The notes under the pieces were generated by a model, which worked only from the letters and a program-made list of their open reading frames with translations, was not told where the DNA came from and searched no databases. Positions 26,426-38,091 of a stretch of 64,000 nucleotides of DNA are shown here, in pieces. Made by a program: the position numbers and the translations under genes. Source of the stretch: Brachycybe producta (Eukaryota; Arthropoda; Diplopoda; Playtdesmida; Andrognathidae); contig JAUPFP010000095.1 in the NCBI GenBank assembly GCA_036925085.1, forward strand, positions 436,501-500,500, written 5' to 3'. Positions within the stretch are counted from its first letter, which is position 1; each line of letters opens with the position of its first letter.

Positions 26426-27471
26426 GAATTTTTGAAAAATTCTTGTCTTTAAACTCTTTTATAAAAGCGAGTATCACTAAAAACTTGTTTTGTTTGTTTT
26501 GGTTTTCCTTGTTTTTGGATTTTTTAGTCTTGTAATGTTTTATTGCTACAAAAAAATGATGTCAAATTAAAGCATATTTGGCATAATGTGTGTAGTTTTC
26601 AGGCATTTAATTAAATGTCATCATAATGCTTAACATTCTAAGAGGTAAGATGTAAAATAACACATCAAAATAATGAATGCAAAAGGTGGTTGTAGTGTGC
26701 GGGTTAGTTTAATATAAAAGCAAATGATTTGCAAAGTCGCTTTTTTTTCAATGATTACAAAATAAATGTGGTTGAAATTGACAAGCCAAACCAACACATG
26801 AAATTTATGTTAGAAGTTAAATAATAGTGTATTATATGGGGAGTTGATGGAGGTGTGTGTGTGTGCACAGTTTTTAATTTCTCTATTTAGAAACTAGAAA
26901 GTATGTCAGTATTTCCCTTTAAGGGAAGAGTCACATACTGAATAAAATCCCACGGAATTTCACTTTTTGTTAAGAATTAAACAGAAGCAACGCAAAGGAC
27001 CATAGAAATATTCTGATTTGTTATTTCTATTACTTATTTCTGCTGCTTTTTCAGCATGTGGGATTTTTTCTCTTCCTTGGTTCCTTGATTTTTACTGTAT
27101 GCTATAGGGTATATATTTTCTAGTTTCATATAATAATAATTTAATAATAATAATTTTCTAGTTTCATATAAAATTCATTTTACTGAAAAATTTAATTTTT
27201 CTGAAATTGATCTGAGACTGGCTGAATTTGGCCTCAGGTTCTCAGAATATTGCAGTTTGCCAGTCAACCATAGGTGTCAGTAGTACTCATTACAGAAAAA
27301 ATGAGACTATCATATGACAATAGATTGTTATATCTAGCGCATAATCTTCTAAAAGTCACAAAAGCATATTCTGTATTATTACAAAATATTATTATGATAA
27401 ATATTGTCATTCAGAATAATATGACAGACATAAAATTATAGCACAAGGTGTCGAGAATGCAACATCATAAG

Positions 27472-27929
27472 CAGGGCCGGCCCTAGGGGCGGGCGACCTG
27501 GGCGGTCGCCCAGAGCGCCGTTCCGAGGGGGGCGCCGAAATCGAGCACATGTCAAATAAAAAATCATGAGTTAATGACTTATCAAATCCCCAAATTTGAA
27601 TCGGCAATTGTAAGCGCACTAAAACAGTCATTGCACGAAACAGTCGTTACACACTTTCACTGCTATATTTTCTTTCCTAATCGGAATTCTCTCCATCGAG
27701 AATTCCATTGCCCATTCCCTGGACCTATCGGCTGCTGTGTCTGACTTTGCGAATGCCAAGGCTCGTAAAGTTCATTTTTAAAGGTGAATTACCCAAGTTT
27801 TATTTTTATCAGTTTTGTTTCTAAAGCATTTGTTTGTTAAATTTTATGCTTGTATTGGTGCATTGGGGGGGGGGGGGGTGCGGATTGTCTGTTTCGCCCA
27901 GGGCGCCAAACCACCTAGGGCCGGCCCTG
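27472..27929. mobile_element. hAT-like element, CAGGGCCGGCCC ends
   Basis: Perfect 8-bp TSD ATCATAAG (27464-27471, 27930-27937). Ends CAGGGCCGGCCCTAGG and CCTAGGGCCGGCCCTG, a terminus common among animal hAT elements. 458 bp, no transposase; a G-run near 27866. Confidence 0.85.
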
Positions 27930-28548
27930 ATCATAAGGGACGAATGTCACAATTTTATGATTTTCTGTAATGATGCTTTCTCATCATTAAAAAATTAATA
28001 TTATCGTTTATTTTTAAATTGTAATAGGCGGGTTTTTTTTTTGCGGAGTGCTTGTAGCGCCACTGGTAGCGCACATGGAAAACATCATTGTTTCAAATTT
28101 CAATGCCAAAATCACGATTCTTCGTACAGTTTACTATTATTTCTTTTTGTGTCCAATAGAGGGCACCACGTCCTTTGTTAGAGGCGTTACTAAAACAACA
28201 ACATTCAAGAAGAAAGCGTGACTCTTGAACTTCAATTTGAACCCTTCAAATAGTGTTATAATGTAGATAACTCATAATGAAGAGTATTAAATAAATTCAA
28301 GTATTTTTTTTAATAATAAATACAGTAGAAACCCGTTCAGAGTGTTCAAGAATCAAGATAGTTTTCAAGTAGCAAGATTCATTCTTGAATTTGGGCCATT
28401 AGCCTCTTTTCATATGAGGTTGTCTAGTAAAGAGCTTGCTTTTCGTATTCTACGTTGTGACGTCACAACTATGGATAAGGCATGCGATATGACGTCACTG
28501 CAAGGCTAAGTCGATAAATAACAGAATAAGCTCGATTGCCTTTCTCCT

Positions 28549-28787
28549 GAAAGGACTAGCAATTAGCCCATTAGTATAAGCATAGCGCATGCGCATTGCC
28601 ATCTTATCGTTTATATCGGAAAGTGTGACAAGTGAAAACTATGTGACTACGTCTCATTGGCAGTTTCTATTGATAATCAATAGATGGCGCTGCTAACGCA
28701 AATCTGCAATCACTTCCCTATATATAAAACGATAAGATGGCAATGCGCATGCGTCATGCTAATACTAGTGGGGCTAATGCTAGTCTA
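28549..28787. mobile_element. Long-armed hairpin element
   Basis: GCGCATGCGCATTGCCATCT near 28591 pairs with AGATGGCAATGCGCATGC near 28736. The pairing extends about 60 bp on each side. Confidence 0.7.
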
Positions 28788-28804
28788 AAAGGAAAGCCCC
28801 CTTG

Positions 28805-29289
28805 CAGTGTTGCCACTTGGAGGGAAATTACCCTCTTAGAGGGTATTTTAGAAGGTGAGAGGGTACAAAGAGGGTATTTAACTGCAGAGGATATTCTGAG
28901 AGTAAATTGAGAAAAAACAAATATCATTAAGCAATATGCTTATTTTTAAACATTTTCATTCACGTAAATGAACCATTTTTATAAAAAATCAAGCACCTGT
29001 TTAAAAATGGTTCCACAAAATATGACTCAATTATGTTGAAAAACATTAAACCACATTTTTAAACTCATCGGTTAAGCAATGGCCATCGCTATAGTGGGGA
29101 AGGTCGACAGACTGCTTTAAATCTATTAATTTATGTAAACGTGACGTCATAAACAACCGAGCCTATTGATTAACCGGAGAGTTAAAGAAATAGCGCCATC
29201 TATTGGCTTCAATCTCATATTGTGAACAATGGGAGGGTAAAATTAGTGGAGCCGCAAGGATTTTTCTTAGGAAATTGGTGGCAACACTG
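28805..29289. mobile_element. hAT-like element upstream of SNRPB
   Basis: Ends CAGTGTTGCCAC / GTGGCAACACTG, a classic hAT terminus. 8-bp flanks CCCCCTTG / CACCCTTG match 7/8. Interior GAGGGTA repeats. It ends 185 bp before the SNRPB ATG. Confidence 0.75.
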
Positions 29290-29474
29290 CACCCTTGTGT
29301 AGAGAGTAGAGTGAGAAAGGGGGGAGACCGACGTCGGTTTGTGTAATTTGAACGTTTTCTGAACGTTTTTGTCGGTTTCTAATTTGGGAATTTTTTTTTT
29401 TCGTTTTAGAGATTCACAATCCGAATCAATCGTGAATAATTTCATAGTGAATTTTATCAGATAAAACATTGAAA

Positions 29475-31727
29475 ATGGTAAGTAAACATTTAATAATATT
29501 ATCAAGTGTTTATTTTTTTTGTTTAAAATAAGAGAAAAATTCTTGTTTGAAAATAACGAATATTTTTTTATAAAAATCGTGAATTTTTAGACGATCAGTA
29601 AGAATAACAAGATGCTTCAGCATATTAACTACAGGATGAAAGTTATCCTACAAGACAGTCGCACTTTCATTGGAACTTTCAAAGGTTTGTATTTCTTAAT
29701 TCATCGTCTTTTTAATTAAATTTAATCTAGGATTTGTGTTCTGGTCAAGTAGACGCACCGACAATCCTTTTACGGCATACGGATTACTGGCGTGAGGTTG
29801 CATTGTTGTAGTAAATAAAGAAATAACGCGTAGCGGCAACTGTGCAGGGACACTGTACAGTTTTTTTCGTTGTATTTGGCGCCTTTGTTGCAATCTATGT
29901 AAAATCTATAGTCATAGCTTGGAGGAGCGGCTGCTGCTAATTCAAAGAATACCTGATAACAACAACGCTATTTGGGGTGTTTTTTTTAGTTGAAGCTGCT
30001 AGTCTCCAAGCTAAGACTGTGGCGTTGTTATATACTTTGTATCGAAAGCGCTAAATAAGATCTTCTGTATAGAAGCTAAACGGCTACGAATCGAAAGAAT
30101 GCGTGATAATAACAAGGACGTTGCTGTATTTTTTTTCCAGTAGGAGTCGGTTAGCCTCTATCAGGAGATTCTACAGCTTTTTTTAATTGTTTATTGCCTT
30201 TGTCACAATGCATATAACTCCACAGCCATGGATTGGAGGCTAGCGGCTGTGAATTGAAAGAATACCGAATAATAACAAGCCTATTATGGTATTCTTTTGA
30301 TTCACAGCCACTTTTGAGTAGGAGCTGCCTGGCCCTCTCCAAGATAAGACACAGAAGTTATATACGTTATACCAAAGGTGCTAATTACGGTGAAAAAGCG
30401 ATTGAATCTCGTTCATTTAAAAGGCTAATTTGTAAATTCATTAATTTGAGGCTGTTTGAAGTCACTAATATCAGTGTATCGTAAACCGTGTGTACTTAAC
30501 CCGGATGTATTAATGGCTAACTGAATTTATTCTTTAGCCTTCGATAAACACATGAACCTGATTCTTGGAGATTGCGAAGAGTTCCGTAAAGTGAAGCCGA
30601 AGAACAGTAAACAGCCAGAAAGAGAAGAGAAAAGAGCTTTGGGTTTGGTTCTACTCAGAGGAGAAAACATCGTATCGATGACGGTCGCTGGTCCTCCGCC
30701 TGCTGAAGTACGATTTCAACCGTTTGAAATGGAACTCTGGTTTTTTCATCAATTCAGAAGCAACATTAAGACAACAACTAGAAACTAGGAGAGGAAATAA
30801 ATCACTTTAAAGAGACTTTCATGTTAGTCGTAACTTTGATGGCCATTTAAAATTCTCCCTTTTATGTTTTTAAATGTAAAATTGGACCGAACGTTGAAAT
30901 CGCCATACGTTTATCATTAGAGAATCAACACGAAGTTATGTTTAAGTAATGCAGTTACTCTTCTAGTTTTGAAAACACTTCCAAGTGTTCTTTTAATGTT
31001 GCTTCTGAATTGCCGAATAATTTTTCATGTCTTAAAATGTTAAAACGTTTTTTCTTTTGTTTTCACCCCACAGGAAGGAATTCCGAGGGTTCCTATTCCT
31101 GGAGCAGCTCCCGGTCCAGGAATCGGTAGGGCAGCTGGACGAGGCGTTCCTGTGGCTCCGATCGGTGTAGCTCCTGCGGGTACTGAACTTTCCGTCTTAA
31201 ATCTTTAAACAAAGAAACCTCATCGTTTCTTATCCTTTTTTTTCAGGACTTCAGGGACCCGTACGTGGAGTCGGTGGTCCTTCGGCTCAAGTGATGGCTC
31301 CTCAAGGTAGAGGTGCCGGTGTTGCGGCTCCACCACAGATGCATCCGGGTTCTGCTCCAGTGCCACCGAGGCCAGGTGTTCCACCTGCAATGCCTGGACG
31401 TGGAGCACCTCCTCCGGGAATGATGGGGCCTCCTCCTGGAATGATGGGTAAATTGTTTGTTTCGATTCCACTCTGCAGCGGCTGACGATGTTTTTTGTAT
31501 TTTTTTTTAAAAAAAAATTAGGAATGCCACCCGGAATGGGACGAGGAATGCAGCCTCCGATGGGAGCACCTCCACCAGGAATGAGGGGTCCGCCACCTCC
31601 TCCACCTGGAATGATGAGAGGAGGTTGTTATCATTGAAAGTGTTCAGTGTGTATTCATTCGGTCGTTCTTCTTTTTTCTTTTCTTTTTTAAGGTCCTCCA
31701 CCTGGAATGCTTCCTCCGAGACCGTAA
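29475..31727 (+). CDS. SNRPB: Small nuclear ribonucleoprotein-associated protein B (Sm-B/B')
   Basis: Core Sm protein of the U1, U2, U4 and U5 snRNPs; it forms part of the heptameric ring on the snRNA Sm site in the nucleus. Coding exons read from GT/AG borders: 29475-29477 (ATG only), 29591-29684, 30538-30707, 31074-31179, 31247-31447, 31522-31623 and 31693-31727. All phases agree and give 236 aa, close to the usual animal length of about 230-240. Residues about 5-85 are the Sm fold, with the Sm1 stretch [20 protein letters not shown] and the Sm2 stretch [14 protein letters not shown]. The C-terminal half is the Gly/Pro/Met tail with repeated PPPGM motifs. The ATG codon alone in exon 1 followed by [10 protein letters not shown]-type sequence fits the family. 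Intron 3 carries a hairpin transposon, and a hAT-like element ends 185 bp upstream of the ATG. Family identity is certain; the exact splice sites are inferred. Confidence 0.95.
29860..30400 (+). repeat. Three to four diverged ~140-bp units in SNRPB intron 2
   Basis: Repeated motifs: GAGGCTAGCGGCTGTGAATT / GGAGGAGCGGCTGCTGCTAA, GAAAGAATACC(G)AATAATAACAA and GTTATATAC(T/G)TT. Confidence 0.55.
30728..31045. mobile_element. TTAA hairpin family copy in SNRPB intron 3
   Basis: ACTAGAAACTAGGAGAGG and GTTACTCTTCTAGTTTTGAA arms bracket the hairpin. Borders eroded. Confidence 0.55.
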
Positions 31728-31820
31728 AAGATGTTTCGAAGACGTTCGTAACTATGTCCATCCCTTCATGTTTTCCCCCCACTCATTCCTTTTATTTTTT
31801 GATGAATCAGTCCATTGTGT

Positions 31821-31826
31821 AATAAA
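31821..31826 (+). terminator. SNRPB poly(A) signal
   Basis: AATAAA lies 94 bp after the SNRPB stop codon, in a T-rich 3' region, and is the first such hexamer downstream on this strand. Confidence 0.7.
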
Positions 31827-31844
31827 TATCGACGTAAATGAATT

Positions 31845-32505
31845 TCATTTTCAAGTATCGTAGTTTTTTTTTTTTAATTCAATCGAAACAATTTTGCAGA
31901 AAATGTGGTGGAAATGTCGTTCAATGTGTAATCACTTGTCTAAGATGACTGAATGGTTTAAATTCCTACCGTTTGGTTTTGAGAAAATTTAGGGTCGTCC
32001 GCAAATGTTTTTTCACAAGAAACATTACGACTAATATTCGAAGTGTTTTAAATACTAGAATAGTGATGATGTTTCTAAGTTTGTTTGTGATGAAACTGAT
32101 GATGTATCTTTCAAAGTAAACTTTTTATGACAGAAGTTAGTTATGTATGCATGGATAAGTTGAAGATAATAACCAGTAGATGTCGCCATCATCTCCATTA
32201 ATACGTTTTTTTCTATAGAAGTTTATATTAAAAATTGAGATTTTTGCAATATCTGGTATAGCCGTTTAACAAGGTGTTCAGTTTCGTTTAGTCTTTTTTT
32301 TTTCACGTAGTTACATTTGAAACGTAATTTAAAGTGCAATAAGAACTCAAATATCCTGTGAAATCCACTGATACTTTTTCTAAACCTAGTTATGCTGTTT
32401 TTAAAATAATTCTGAAAATAGCCAAGAAGCTGATTTTCATAATGATTCGAAAAGAACTCTTCTATATGTGGCGTTGTGTAGCTCATATACGCTGGAGGCT
32501 CCTAG
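31845..32505. other. Intergenic, SNRPB to PDF tail-to-tail
   Basis: AT-rich. Fragments of the TTAA hairpin family (TACTAGAATAGTGATGATG, ATCTTTCAAAGTAAACTTTT near 32045-32130). No gene. Confidence 0.4.
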
Positions 32506-32612
32506 GGTTGTATACTCGCTAATGCTCTAAACTCATCAACTTTTATATGAAACTTCCATTCAATAAAATTCATGAGTTTAGCACTATTACCTCTGTGACT
32601 TAGCAATTATTA
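32506..32612. mobile_element. Diverged GGTCGTATT-family hairpin
   Basis: AATGCTCTAAACTCATCAAC pairs with ATGAGTTTAGCACTATTACC; a relative of 18179-18320. Confidence 0.45.
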
Positions 32613-33060
32613 TATATACATATATTATGCCAGGTCTGTGTATCTGTCTGAAGTAACGCTGTACAACCATTGAAGCACATCGGAATTTATAAATAAATGA
32701 AGAAATGAACAGCTTTTTTTCTCAAGGTCAACTATATGTTGCACCCTTCCCATCCAAGAACCCCATGATATTAAATTGGAGAGGGGAAAAGGTTGGAAAG
32801 TGTAGAAGGGGAGAGAGAGAAACGTGGAGGGAGAAAAAAGGGGAGGGGTGACTGAAATTGAAATGAAACGAGTAAAAAAAGGAACAAACGATGCGCATGC
32901 GCACAATTGCGTGTGAATTTTGCTCCCGTCATTTATGACGGGTTACCCCACTAGTTTAGAATACTTTCATTCCCATGGACAAAGTTGTTGGAGTGGCTGA
33001 ACTTCGAACTAGATCAAGATTCCTGGTCAGTATAATTAATTCAAATAATGATATACATTA
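32613..33060. other. Purine-rich intergenic stretch
   Basis: 32740-32870 is a GGGGAGA-rich purine run with no coding signal on either strand. Confidence 0.4.
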
Positions 33061-33079
33061 TATAATGCTAAAGACATTT

Positions 33080-33085
33080 TTTATT
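33080..33085 (-). terminator. PDF poly(A) signal
   Basis: TTTATT on the + strand (AATAAA on the minus strand) lies 26 bp beyond the PDF stop codon. Confidence 0.65.
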
Positions 33086-33110
33086 CAGTTAAATTACAAA
33101 GTAGGGTGAA

Positions 33111-34360
33111 TTAATACATGTAGCGTATTTGATGCCGTCCTTCGTACACATTGATTGCGTACCAATGATCGCATTGAAAAGTCTTCATATCCATGATGTC
33201 AGTGTAGAATTTACCATCGAGATGATCTATTTCGTGTTGAACGATTCGTGCTTGCCAACCCCTTGCAATCCAATACACCTCTTCAGCATTCTCGTTAAGA
33301 GCTGAAACGAAACAAGCATACATCGACGGGACCATTAAGGTTGTTTCACAGTGTAAAAGCCTCTCGAACTCTTGATTCTGCTGTCTTTCAAGCACACGAT
33401 GAAGACAAATTTGAAGGTGTTTTTTGAAACTATAAGGGTAGCTCAATCACTTAACGGTATTTTCATGTTATCTTTCGACCCAAAGGGTTTTGGGTCGAAA
33501 ACGACCCAACTTACTAAAGATGTATAGTTTATTTTGCAAGATATCTACATGAAAATACCCTTAAGTGATTAAGCTGCCTTTCTAGTTTCTAAAACGCTTT
33601 TTGTTTCTGAAAACACAGAATGATCAGAGTATGAAAATCAGCTGTTTATAAAGAAAAAAACACTGATACAAAATAAAAGATTTGACGAACCATTAACACA
33701 AACTTCGTGAAACCTAGGTACGTATGCGCTGTATCCTTTGATACTCTCGCATCCTTCACTGAAGATCACTTTCTTGGCATTACGTATCTCGATCGAGGGA
33801 TTGATTAGGACCTTCATCGGACACACGTGCATGTCTTGAACCTTTCGTTTCTCATCGGAAAACTTCTCCAACGCTTCCTTAGAAAGTTGCACGATTACGA
33901 TCCGATACGGAACTCCGATCTGCGGTGCTGACAATCCTACGGTATTATACCTCTTTAAAGCCGTCTTCATTGCTTCTATTACCTGTAAAGAGAAATGTTT
34001 TCCTCTTCCACATAGGACACGAATGAATTTGGCTCCAGGTGACGTCACCTGGTTCCTTCGCTACATCTGGATGAGGTATAATTCATAAACTCGTGGTTTT
34101 TCTTTCTAACGTACCTGTTGAATTTCTTCTGTTTCAATGTCGTCAATACGCACTTGGTTCGCCTTTAGCCTTAAAATCGGATCACCAATTTGGCAAATGT
34201 GTTTGTAAGGAGGAGTCGGTTCAATGGGTTCGTGCTTCCAGAAATTACGGTACCATTTAGCAAATCCTGAAAGCGACCTCTTAAATGTAACATTGTTAGT
34301 TATCATTGAATTAAACCCAATTTTTGCTAAACGGTGTTGAACGCTGTGAAAACCGGACAT
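33111..34360 (-). CDS. PDF: Peptide deformylase, mitochondrial
   Basis: Metal-dependent hydrolase that removes the formyl group from N-formyl-Met of mitochondrially made proteins. Three exons on the minus strand: 34360-34115, 33982-33691 and 33301-33111. Phases agree, giving 242 aa (animal PDFs are about 240). All three family motifs are present: GLSAPQ (residues 98-103), EGCES (158-162, metal-ligand Cys160) and HEIDH (202-206, metal-ligand His pair and catalytic Glu). The N terminus is basic and poor in acidic residues, as expected of a mitochondrial presequence. An in-frame ATG at 34411 would add 17 mostly hydrophobic residues. The 34360 start is preferred because an ETS-type site sits only about 13 bp upstream of 34411, which probably places that ATG near or before the transcription start. 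The intron between exons 2 and 3 holds a TTAA hairpin element. Confidence 0.93.
33339..33663. mobile_element. TTAA hairpin family copy in PDF intron
   Basis: TTAAGGTTGTTT left end (TTAA 33335-33338); arms AGGGTAGCTCAATCACTTAA and the complement. Its left end lies only 33 bp from the splice acceptor of the last PDF exon. Confidence 0.65.
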
Positions 34361-34423
34361 TTTTAACGTAAATAACTCTAGCAATGAGATTGAGAGAACG
34401 AAGCGCGCCAAATAAATCCATGT

Positions 34424-34474
34424 GCTTCCGGTTTAAATTAGAATAGTAGGCGGATGTGACGTAAGGTGACGTCA
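34424..34474 (-). promoter_or_regulatory. PDF proximal promoter: ETS site and two CRE-like sites
   Basis: Directly upstream of PDF are GCTTCCGGT at 34424-34432 (ETS core CCGGAAG on the minus strand), TGACGTAA at 34457-34464 and a full palindromic CRE, TGACGTCA, at 34467-34474. ETS and CRE sites near the start are typical of housekeeping and nuclear-encoded mitochondrial genes. The motifs are seen; their use is inferred. Confidence 0.5.
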
Positions 34475-34514
34475 TCGATGACTAGGTTACCATGTGGTGT
34501 GGCCATGTGCTTTT

Positions 34515-34695
34515 TTTAATGTCGCTAGAATTAAAAACTAGAATACTAAGCTAGACTTATTTTCAAGATAATATTTTTAAAAAAATATTTTTTTTTAGTT
34601 TAAAATCGTTTTTTTAAAACTATCACAAAAGTTTATTTGAAAATAATTTTATCACAATCACATAACTATTCTAGTTTGTAGCAGAAATTGAATTT
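34515..34695. mobile_element. Decayed hairpin family copy upstream of PDF
   Basis: AACTAGAATACTAAGCTAGA pairs loosely with ACTATTCTAGTTTG. Confidence 0.4.
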
Positions 34696-34699
34696 CTTT

Positions 34700-35498
34700 A
34701 TTATGTGGCTCTTGAAAGATATTTACGTTAATTATGTAAATCTGTCAATTCTAGTCAATTAACTATTATCAGTAGTGCAAGGATTTTTTTTTTAAGTTTA
34801 AAAGAAACACATTTATTGCAGTATTATAAAACGTGGCTTATAATAAAGTTATGCTTAAACCATGACGCAATACAAAACTCTGTAGGCCTATATAATAAGT
34901 CTATGGAAAGTTTTTTGTTTACGTTTTACTTTGGCTTAATTAACGTTTTAGAATACGGCTGTTAAAGTCACTAAATATTTTGTTAAAATTGGTATTCTTA
35001 TAAAAATTGTCATTGTAAACACATCTTTGGTAAAGTTTAGTTAAAAAAAAACAGCTAAATATTTTCAGAATATTTTAAATGCCGTTGAATGTGTTACAAA
35101 ATATTTTATATTTAATAGAAACCAAATTATGCTAAAATAATGTTATCAAACAAATAATTATATTTATAATTAATTAATACTGGTTATACTCAAAAGAGAA
35201 CATTATCTAAACATCTAATAGAATGTATTTCTTTTGACAATTTTTTTTTATCTGAGAAAATATTAAACAAAAAGTGAAATTGTAACTTTGTTCAGTTTTT
35301 TTATGTCAAAAACAAGTCTAAATATATGGTACCGGTACATAAAACTTTGCATGCTGCCTAAAAATGATAGAAAGCATGTGAAAAAACAAACATGAGCAAT
35401 GTATCTTATTTGTTATAAGATATTATTATCTAAAAATTCCTCGTTATACTGATGACAGTGATTTTTTAAAAAAAAAAAATCGACACTCAAACAGTTAA
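34700..35498. other. Intergenic, PDF to CCNDBP1
   Basis: AT-rich, no gene or clear element seen. Confidence 0.4.
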
Positions 35499-35504
35499 TT
35501 TATT
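35499..35504 (-). terminator. CCNDBP1 poly(A) signal
   Basis: TTTATT on the + strand is 28 bp past the stop codon of the CCNDBP1-like gene; read on the minus strand it is AATAAA. Confidence 0.6.
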
Positions 35505-35531
35505 TAGTTTTTATTTTTTTTAATTTGTTGT

Positions 35532-37347
35532 TCATCCCAGTCTGCTTTTGCCCGTTACATTCTCGACTTGCGCTACGTTGTGGTCGATCGCATTCTCTAA
35601 ACACTCTATCCACTTTTCGCATTCTTTGCTATGACAACTACTTTCTCTGCAAAAATACAAAACAAATAATTAAAAAAATTAGTTTTGTTTATGGAAGATA
35701 AAATAACGACAGTCCAAGTGTTTATACACTTTTAATTACTTTATAGCAGTTAGAAACGATTTCAACTGTTCAGCTACGACAACCACCTAGGAAATGCAAA
35801 AAACAATTCCAATAAATAATTACGAAACATCCATTTAAAAAAAATCATTTTACTGTTTCCATCATTAGCCTTTTATTCATAGGTGGATACAAATACGAGA
35901 CAAACACGTCGATAACCGAACTGACGGAATCAGATGCTGCACAGATAGGATCTAAATCGATGGTCAAATTTTCATTCGTCGCTTTCACGAGCTGAAATCG
36001 TAACAATAAAAGAGGGACATTACTAATATAGGTAATTAACAAGGCGAACTTATTATGAATATTCACCTCAAAAACTTTTTTAAAGCAACATTGCGATACT
36101 TTGACTAATCCACGAGCAGCTACGGCGACATCCACTTCATCGCTTCTCCACTTTTCTTCTTCTTCCTCCTCCTCCTCTTCTTCCTGGGCTGAATCTTCAT
36201 CTTTGTCTTTTGATTCGACTGCTTCTTGTATTGCAGTTTGAAGCTCGTTGAAAGCATCGTCTACCAGTTCTCTGTTCGTTGAAATTACTTTCAAAACAGC
36301 TGATAAGTTGTCTGGAACACATTTAAAAACATTTCAATAAGTTCAACAATTTGAAGCGTTTTTTTAAAGCAACTTCTGAACAAATGTGAAGATTTATTTG
36401 AAACTATATTTTTTAAAGTTTTTCTATCAAAACCTTTAAAAAGGTTATTTTTAAAAAATATCACCATGAAAATTATATAAAAAACTTCTTCTCAACTTTC
36501 AGGCTTCAAATAAACCTTAAAATTATCTTAATGCAAAAATCATCACGACCTCTTGACACACTTCCGATTCTTTCACAGCATTCCCAAGCACTTCCGGTCA
36601 TTAGGAATTGAAATTTGTCTCTAAAATAAACACAGTTAACGATACACGTTCAACGTTCTTTGAAACGTGATTAATGAACTTCTAATTTTTTTTTACCCGT
36701 TCGAACCACTGCCTTGAATGTCACGAGATAATCCGAGAATCGATTTCAAGATATCTTGAACGGCCGATTTTACTTCTTTGTGCAAAGTAAGTCCTGAAAC
36801 GATACGAAAGTCGGTCTAATTAATTGTTTTAAAAGCATAAAGTTATCCATTTATGAACCCTGTTGCTTCGGAAGACCGTAAAATAACGAGACGAGAGCCA
36901 AAATAGACATTTCCATCGAAGTACAAAGAGCCCTACACGAATCTGGTTTCGGAAACGGAGGTTTAGAAAACGCTAAAGTGATTTTTGTTGCATCATGTGA
37001 TACTTTTTGACTAGTTTCCACTAAAAACCAGAAACAAGACGAATAAATTAAATGTCATAATTAAGAAAATACATGTTCATTTTGTTATACAAAGCCTTTT
37101 CCAGTATGTTTCTTTATCGTATGAATCTGTTGCATTTATCCTCGCATTATTACTGTCTGAAATGTGATAAAACGAGATAAAATTAACGTGTTATTTTGTC
37201 CATGTGTTTTTAACAAAAGATCAACACACGTTCCCTATTTAAGTAACGCAACGGCGTGTTTTTAAGCTTTTTACCTAGTTCTTTACATACTAATTCGATG
37301 TTATCACTCATAGACGCGAATATACTCTTTATTTCTTCGGTTGCCAT
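35532..37347 (-). CDS. CCNDBP1: Cyclin-D1-binding protein 1 / GCIP family protein
   Basis: Predicted member of the cyclin-D1-binding/Grap2-interacting family, helical cell-cycle regulators in nucleus and cytoplasm. Eight minus-strand exons: 37347-37275, 37020-36859, 36793-36697, 36620-36550, 36311-36067, 35991-35854, 35786-35740 and 35646-35532. Every junction has GT/AG and the phases sum to 315 aa (human is 360). Family-like landmarks are the N-terminal helices, the acidic linker with a run of about ten Glu (after DKDEDSAQ), the segment WRSDEVDVAVAARGLVKVSQ, and LDPICAASDSVSSVIDVFVS followed by YLYPPM. Start ATG at 37347 opens with MATEEIKSIFASMSDNIEL. The intron at 36066-35992 is 75 bp, a multiple of three and stop-free, so retention would leave the frame open. 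Family assignment rests on remembered motifs; alternatives are few. Confidence 0.82.
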
Positions 37348-37704
37348 TGGTTTTCAAACAAAAACAAGAGGAAAAACTAATGAAATTGAAAGAAAAGCGG
37401 TCGAAACGTCTCATTGAAAGCGTACATAGGGAAAATTACATAATATAATAGGGAAAAACAGGAATAGAAAGATTTTTTTAATCACAACGTGGTCTAATCA
37501 TTTTATGACGCGCTATTAACGTCAGAAAATAGGTCGAATTTTACGATTCGCCGTTCGTGTCGAATATATTTCGAATTGATGATAAAACTAATTTATTTAC
37601 TGCTATCACTAATTTAATTTTTGATATTAGTAACATCTTAGAATTAATGACATCACAAAATAAATTAATATTATTATTGACATTACATTGACACAAACGG
37701 CGTC

Positions 37705-38035
37705 TCATACATGAGCTAGACTATAGGGGGAACGAAAACAAATCATGTAACGAGATTCACAAAGATTCATAGAGATTCACAGTTATGTTAAGCAGTTTTA
37801 TCCACGTTTTGCTAGATACGAAGAATAGAATTGAAGTCTAAAATCCAGATAAAAACGCGGATAAAAGTAAAACAGCTCGTCATAAATCACCCATAATATT
37901 TTATACCGTAAGAGATTGACCCCCACCCCTGTGTCATTCCTTCGAAATAGACCTTTGACATGAAGAGGGCGGAGTTAAATATATAATATATATATTTTTA
38001 GAATTGAAATATATAAAAGTGGGCGGAGTATAATA
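37705..38035 (-). mobile_element. Relic related to the THAP-bearing element
   Basis: Read in reverse orientation, this aligns by eye with 55315-55520 of the 875-bp element. Shared pieces include ACGAGATTCAC, a TTTTATCC block, AGAATAGAATT, AAATCCAG, GACCCCCACCC and GGGCGGAGTT. The THAP coding part is missing, and a diverged TAGACTATAG may be a decayed end. It lies in the intergenic region between CCNDBP1 and the Cys-rich gene. Confidence 0.5.
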
Positions 38036-38091
38036 GAAGTGTCGCAATGAATGATGGGTAAAAAGTAATTAAGAAAAAAAAAAGCTTTGAA

